NCBI GenBank assembly: GCA_019677205.1
Contig: JAAMXY010001857.1
Location: forward strand, 1-20,673
Reading direction: 5' to 3'
Source of the DNA: Pinguiococcus pyrenoidosus
Lineage: Eukaryota > Sar > Pinguiophyceae > Pinguiochrysidales > Pinguiochrysidaceae
DNA length: 20,673 nt
Shown here one piece after another: positions 18,198 through 20,673 of the stretch (position 1 is the first letter of the stretch; each line of letters starts with the position of its first letter). The notes below the pieces were generated by a model. The model was not told where the DNA came from and searched no databases. It saw only the letters and a list, made by a program, of their open reading frames with translations. A program made the translations under genes and the position numbers.

Positions 18198-18295
18198 ACC
18201 ACCACAATCCCGAAAACGAGACTACAGAGCGAATACCAAACTTTCCATCCGTCACAATTGTGCGGCGCCAAAGAAGTCTGCGCCGTTTACGCCAT

Positions 18296-18307
18296 TTTGG
18301 CGCCAAA
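18296..18307. promoter_or_regulatory. TTTGGCGCCAAA palindrome, E2F-like site at SLU7 start
   Basis: A perfect 12-bp palindrome TTTGGCGCCAAA ends 8 bp before the SLU7 ATG. It contains the E2F consensus TTTSSCGC on both strands. A second, partial GGCGCCAAAG lies about 35 bp upstream, and GGCGCCAGAG lies in exon 1. E2F/DP factors are conserved in algae, plants and animals and act on cell-cycle genes. Binding here is an inference from the motif alone. Confidence 0.5.
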
Positions 18308-18315
18308 TTTCCACC

Positions 18316-19969
18316 ATGGCGTCCGCCAGCTCCACCATGGCAGAGCGCAACAAGAAGCGCAAGATCGCAGAGGCGCGACAAGCGGGCACATTGGCGCCAG
18401 AGGTGCGTGCCTCAAATCCGGCTTTTTGGCCGAAAAATACCGTATTTCTCCTTTCAATCCCTTTTAGCGCCACAAAAGACGCTTTTTCTTGGCTCTTTTT
18501 GCTGCGGATGTTCTTTCCAAGGCTCTTTGCTGCTTTGGGAGGCCAAAAGTCTGACGCTGGTGCGGCAGGTCGACGACGAAGGGCGCATGGTGAACCCCCA
18601 CAACCCCGAGTACATCACCAAGCGGCCGTGGTACCTAGGCGAGGGCGGCGGCATCAAGCACCACCAGAAGCAGAAGGTCACCCACTTCCTGTCTCTGAAC
18701 GAGGCGGAGGAGCTGGTGCAGGACGCGCGGCGGCAGGCCAAGCAGAACAAGAGACAGAGAGCGCTTGGCTTCCGAAAAGGCGCTTGTCGCAACTGCGGCT
18801 CCTTGTCGCACACGGAGAAGGACTGTCTGGAGCGGCCGCGCGCTGCCAAGAGCGCCGCCTGGAAGACCGGCTTGGACATCGCCAACGATGACGTGCAGGT
18901 GGACCTGGAGACGCATGGGAAGCTGGCGTACGACGCCAAGAGGGACTCGTACCGCGGCTTCGACGTGGAGCACCACCAGAAGCTGCTACGCATGAAGTAC
19001 GATCGGCTGGAGGCGGAGCGCCGCAGAGTGCGCCAGGAGGAGAGGGAGACCAAGCGACGGGAGCGCCAGGAGCGCAAGGAGGCCAAGCGCTTGGCCAGGG
19101 AGCTCAAGCAGAAGGAAGAGGGACCGGAGAACGGCAAAGCCGCGGAGGACGACGACACCGACTCCGATTCCGAGTCCGACTCGGACTCGGATGACGACGG
19201 CGAGAAGAGCGACGGCGAGGAAGACTACCTCGCAAAGGATGACCAGCAGAAAGACTTCCAAGGGCGGGTCGCCCGCCAGGGAGGCCTCGGCGGAGCGCAG
19301 ATGGCCACCACCGTGCGAAACCTTCGCCTGCGCGAGGACAAGGCCAAGTACCTGCTGAACTTGGACCCCAACTCGGCGTACTACGATCCCAAGTCGCGCT
19401 CCATGCGAGAGAACCCGCTGCCTCACTTGGATCCCGCCCAGGCGGTGTACGCCGGCGACAACTTCATTCGGTATCAGGGGGATGCCGTGGAGCTGGCGAA
19501 GACGCAGGTCTTCGCCTGGAATGCCGAAGCCCGAGGCAACGAGATCCACCTGCAGGCGGCTCCGTCTCAGGCGGAGATGGCGAGGAAGCACCATGAGGGG
19601 CAGAAGAAGAAGCTGGACGAGGATCGCAAGAAGGCCATTGCAGACAAGTACGGCGTGGCAGGGGGGGCCACGATGCACTCGCTGGATCCGCGCCTCGCTC
19701 TGGGCCAGACCGAGCAGATGATCAAGTACACGGCAGACGGCCGGGTCGTCAAGGGACCGCAAGTGGGGCCCGTGTCCAGCAAGTACGAAGAGGATGTGTT
19801 CCCGGGAAACCACTCGTCCGTGTGGGGAAGCTGGTACGACACCAAGCTCCAGAAGTGGGGATACAGGTGCTGTCACTCCACCAATCGACAGAGCTACTGT
19901 ACTGGAAAGGCCGGTAGAGCCGCCGTCGCAGCTTCCGAAGCGGCAAGACTTGGTGCAGCCGCTTCGTAG
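18316..19969 (+). CDS. SLU7: Pre-mRNA splicing factor SLU7, 2 exons
   Basis: Second-step splicing factor that helps select and hold the 3' splice site. Exons are 18316-18402 and 18569-19969, giving 495 aa; the 166-nt intron has donor CCAGAG|GTGCGT and acceptor GCGGCAG|GTCGAC, joining AGTLAPE to VDDEGRMVNPHNPEYI as in the family. Features: basic NKKRKIAEARQAG near the start; PEYITKRPWYL (about 41-51); a CCHC zinc knuckle with Cys102, Cys105, His110 and Cys115 (CRNCGSLSHTEKDC); DVEHHQKLLRMKYDRLEAERR (two adjoining blocks); a Lys/Arg/Glu helical region; a Ser/Asp-rich acidic run at about 220-250; NLRLREDKAKYLLNLDPNSAYYDPKSRSMRENP (a hallmark, in adjoining blocks); and the C-terminal GNHSSVWGSWYD and KWGYRCCHSTNRQSYCTG signatures. 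The first ATG has the strong CCACCATGG context, and so does a second in-frame ATG at 18337. Confidence 0.97.
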
Positions 19970-20384
19970 AGACTTTGCAAGTTGCCGCAGGCCTCCTTAG
20001 TTTCGCAAGTCCGCGTTCTTGTGCTGCTTCTTCCTCCATCGTCCTATGAACATGATGTCTCGTCTTGTTTTGCACACCGTTTGGCCCCACCGCTTTGTCC
20101 CAGTGTTTTTTTGCCCCAACCTGTTTTGCCCCAACCTATTTTTCCCCAACCTGTTTTTCCCCAACCTGGTTTGTTCAGTTCCGTCTTGTGTGTGTTCAGC
20201 TCCGTCGGCTAAGCTGCTTCATACACGCTTTGACGGGCGAATCCACTCTCCGGCAGAAAACAAAAAGGCCTCGTAGAAGGCCACCCGAGTCCCTATGGCG
20301 GTACGCCCAAGAAGATATGCGTGGTGGCGTGCGTCCTGTGTGTCCTGACGGTCGCATCATGGCCGCGAAGACTGGCCCAAGTCG
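19970..20384. other. Convergent spacer with minisatellite
   Basis: These 415 bp lie between the SLU7 stop and the stop of the predicted partial gene on the minus strand. Besides the minisatellite at 20113-20173 they hold a 14-bp near-direct repeat, TGTTCAGTTCCGTC / TGTTCAGCTCCGTC, at 20172-20185 and 20193-20206. Open frames crossing the repeat show no protein-like character. Confidence 0.5.
20113..20173. repeat. Minisatellite, four 15-16 bp CCCCAACCTGTTTT units
   Basis: Units at 20113-20127, 20128-20143, 20144-20158 and 20159-20173 share the core CCCCAACCT followed by a T-rich tail. The copies differ by one to three bases. The array lies between convergent genes, so it may be transcribed in the 3' ends. 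Confidence 0.92.
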
Positions 20385-20673
20385 TCACCGAAGATGTCGC
20401 AAGTCCACGTTGTACGCCGTCGTCAGCGAGCGTCGACGTCGTTGCTTCGAGCGGGACACAGGAGGCAGTTCTTGACGATCCGACCACGTCGTCGCCAGCA
20501 GGTGCAGCGTGTCCTTAGTCTCCTGCAACATCCAAAGGACAGCAGGATCATGCTTGTTCTGACTGCCGTCTCGACGTCAATTGGTGAAGCCACGAAGCGC
20601 ACTGTTCGAACCTGTGAAATGCTTCGTTCATCCGCGACGCCAGCTTCGGATGCATCACCTAGCGCCTCTTCCC
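20385..20673 (-). CDS. Partial gene, C-terminal two exons, unknown product
   Basis: Predicted from frame and splice signals, not from homology. Reading the minus strand from the right edge, 20671-20612 is open and acidic/alanine-rich (EEALGDASEAGVADERSISQ) and ends at a phase-0 donor, CAG|GTTCGA. An 89-nt intron (20523-20611) ends GATGTTGCAG, and the frame continues in 20522-20385 for 45 codons to a TGA. This last exon includes ETKDTLHLLATTW and a basic run, KQRRRRS. The intron size matches others in the window and both phases agree. No family was recognised. The gene is truncated by the window edge and would converge with SLU7. Confidence 0.45.

Larger units (their letters stand above)
17776..18315. 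other. Spacer between DHX16-like and SLU7 genes
   Basis: These 540 bp contain the helicase 3' flank and the SLU7 promoter and leader. In order they hold a 9-bp hairpin (17839-17859), AAT and GAA simple repeats (17869-17937), a GAA run (18097-18123), a TATAAAA word (18136-18142) about 175 bp before the SLU7 ATG, an AAAAC run (18178-18197), GGCGCCAAAG at about 18264, and a perfect TTTGGCGCCAAA palindrome (18296-18307). No additional gene was recognised. Confidence 0.55.

Noticed and set aside
18403-18568. SLU7 as a continuous frame starting at 18260
   Set aside because: That frame reads through the intron and starts in the wrong frame for the conserved N-terminus. Splicing joins AGTLAPE to VDDEG as in the family.
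20113-20173. Possible CRISPR-like array
   Set aside because: The units are directly tandem with no spacers, so it is a minisatellite, and the genome is eukaryotic.
20065-20475. Plus-strand 136-codon frame across the minisatellite
   Set aside because: The product is a periodic artefact (FAPT/FSPT repeats) followed by unstructured sequence, and it conflicts with the minus-strand exon model.
20600-20620. GTTCGAAC resembling a tRNA T-loop
   Set aside because: The flanking bases do not form a T-stem and no acceptor or anticodon arm can be drawn.

Overview
This is nuclear DNA of a photosynthetic eukaryote, most likely an alga with a red-derived complex plastid (stramenopile or a related chromist). 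The evidence is GC-rich coding sequence, many short GT-AG introns (about 43-276 nt, mostly 60-125), a fucoxanthin-chlorophyll-type light-harvesting protein whose leader has the A-A-F cleavage motif of complex-plastid targeting, a plastid-like phosphoglycerate kinase, and the eukaryotic spliceosome and signal-peptidase proteins. Nothing prokaryotic (operons, CRISPR, IS elements) was seen. The taxon is an inference from protein character; no search was run. Layout from left to right: phosphoglycerate kinase (203-2201, minus, about 10 exons); an intronless EHD-like dynamin-superfamily GTPase (2714-4084, plus); a six-exon light-harvesting chlorophyll-binding protein (4437-5512, minus); a four-exon type II pantothenate kinase (6068-7834, plus); a giant armadillo-repeat-like protein of unknown role (7969-13033, minus) with a polyglutamine tract and an alternating X-Ala hexanucleotide-repeat tract; a five-exon signal peptidase complex subunit 1 (13586-14243, minus); an intronless Prp2/DHX16-type DEAH RNA helicase (14596-17775, plus); a two-exon SLU7 splicing factor (18316-19969, plus); and the probable C-terminal end of an unrecognised gene entering from the right edge (20385-20673, minus). 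Genes are tightly packed. Divergent pairs share intergenic regions of about 350-555 bp (PGK/EHD-like, LHC/PanK, SPCS1/DHX16). Convergent pairs are close (PanK and the armadillo gene are 134 bp apart). Spacers hold simple repeats: GAA and AAT runs, a CCCCAACCTGTTTT minisatellite and homopurine tracts. The genes do not form one pathway. They are housekeeping functions: carbon metabolism, light harvesting, CoA synthesis, membrane remodelling, secretion and splicing. The two splicing factors, Prp2 and SLU7, are adjacent and in the same orientation. Exon models were built by hand from GT-AG borders, reading-frame continuity and family conservation. Every spliced total is divisible by three. Many introns carry a CTGAC or CTAAC branch-point-like motif close to the acceptor. 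The most interesting items are the uncharacterised armadillo protein and its repeats, a 108-nt stop-free intron in PGK, the EHD-like GTPase without an EH domain, and a perfect TTTGGCGCCAAA palindrome just upstream of the SLU7 start codon.
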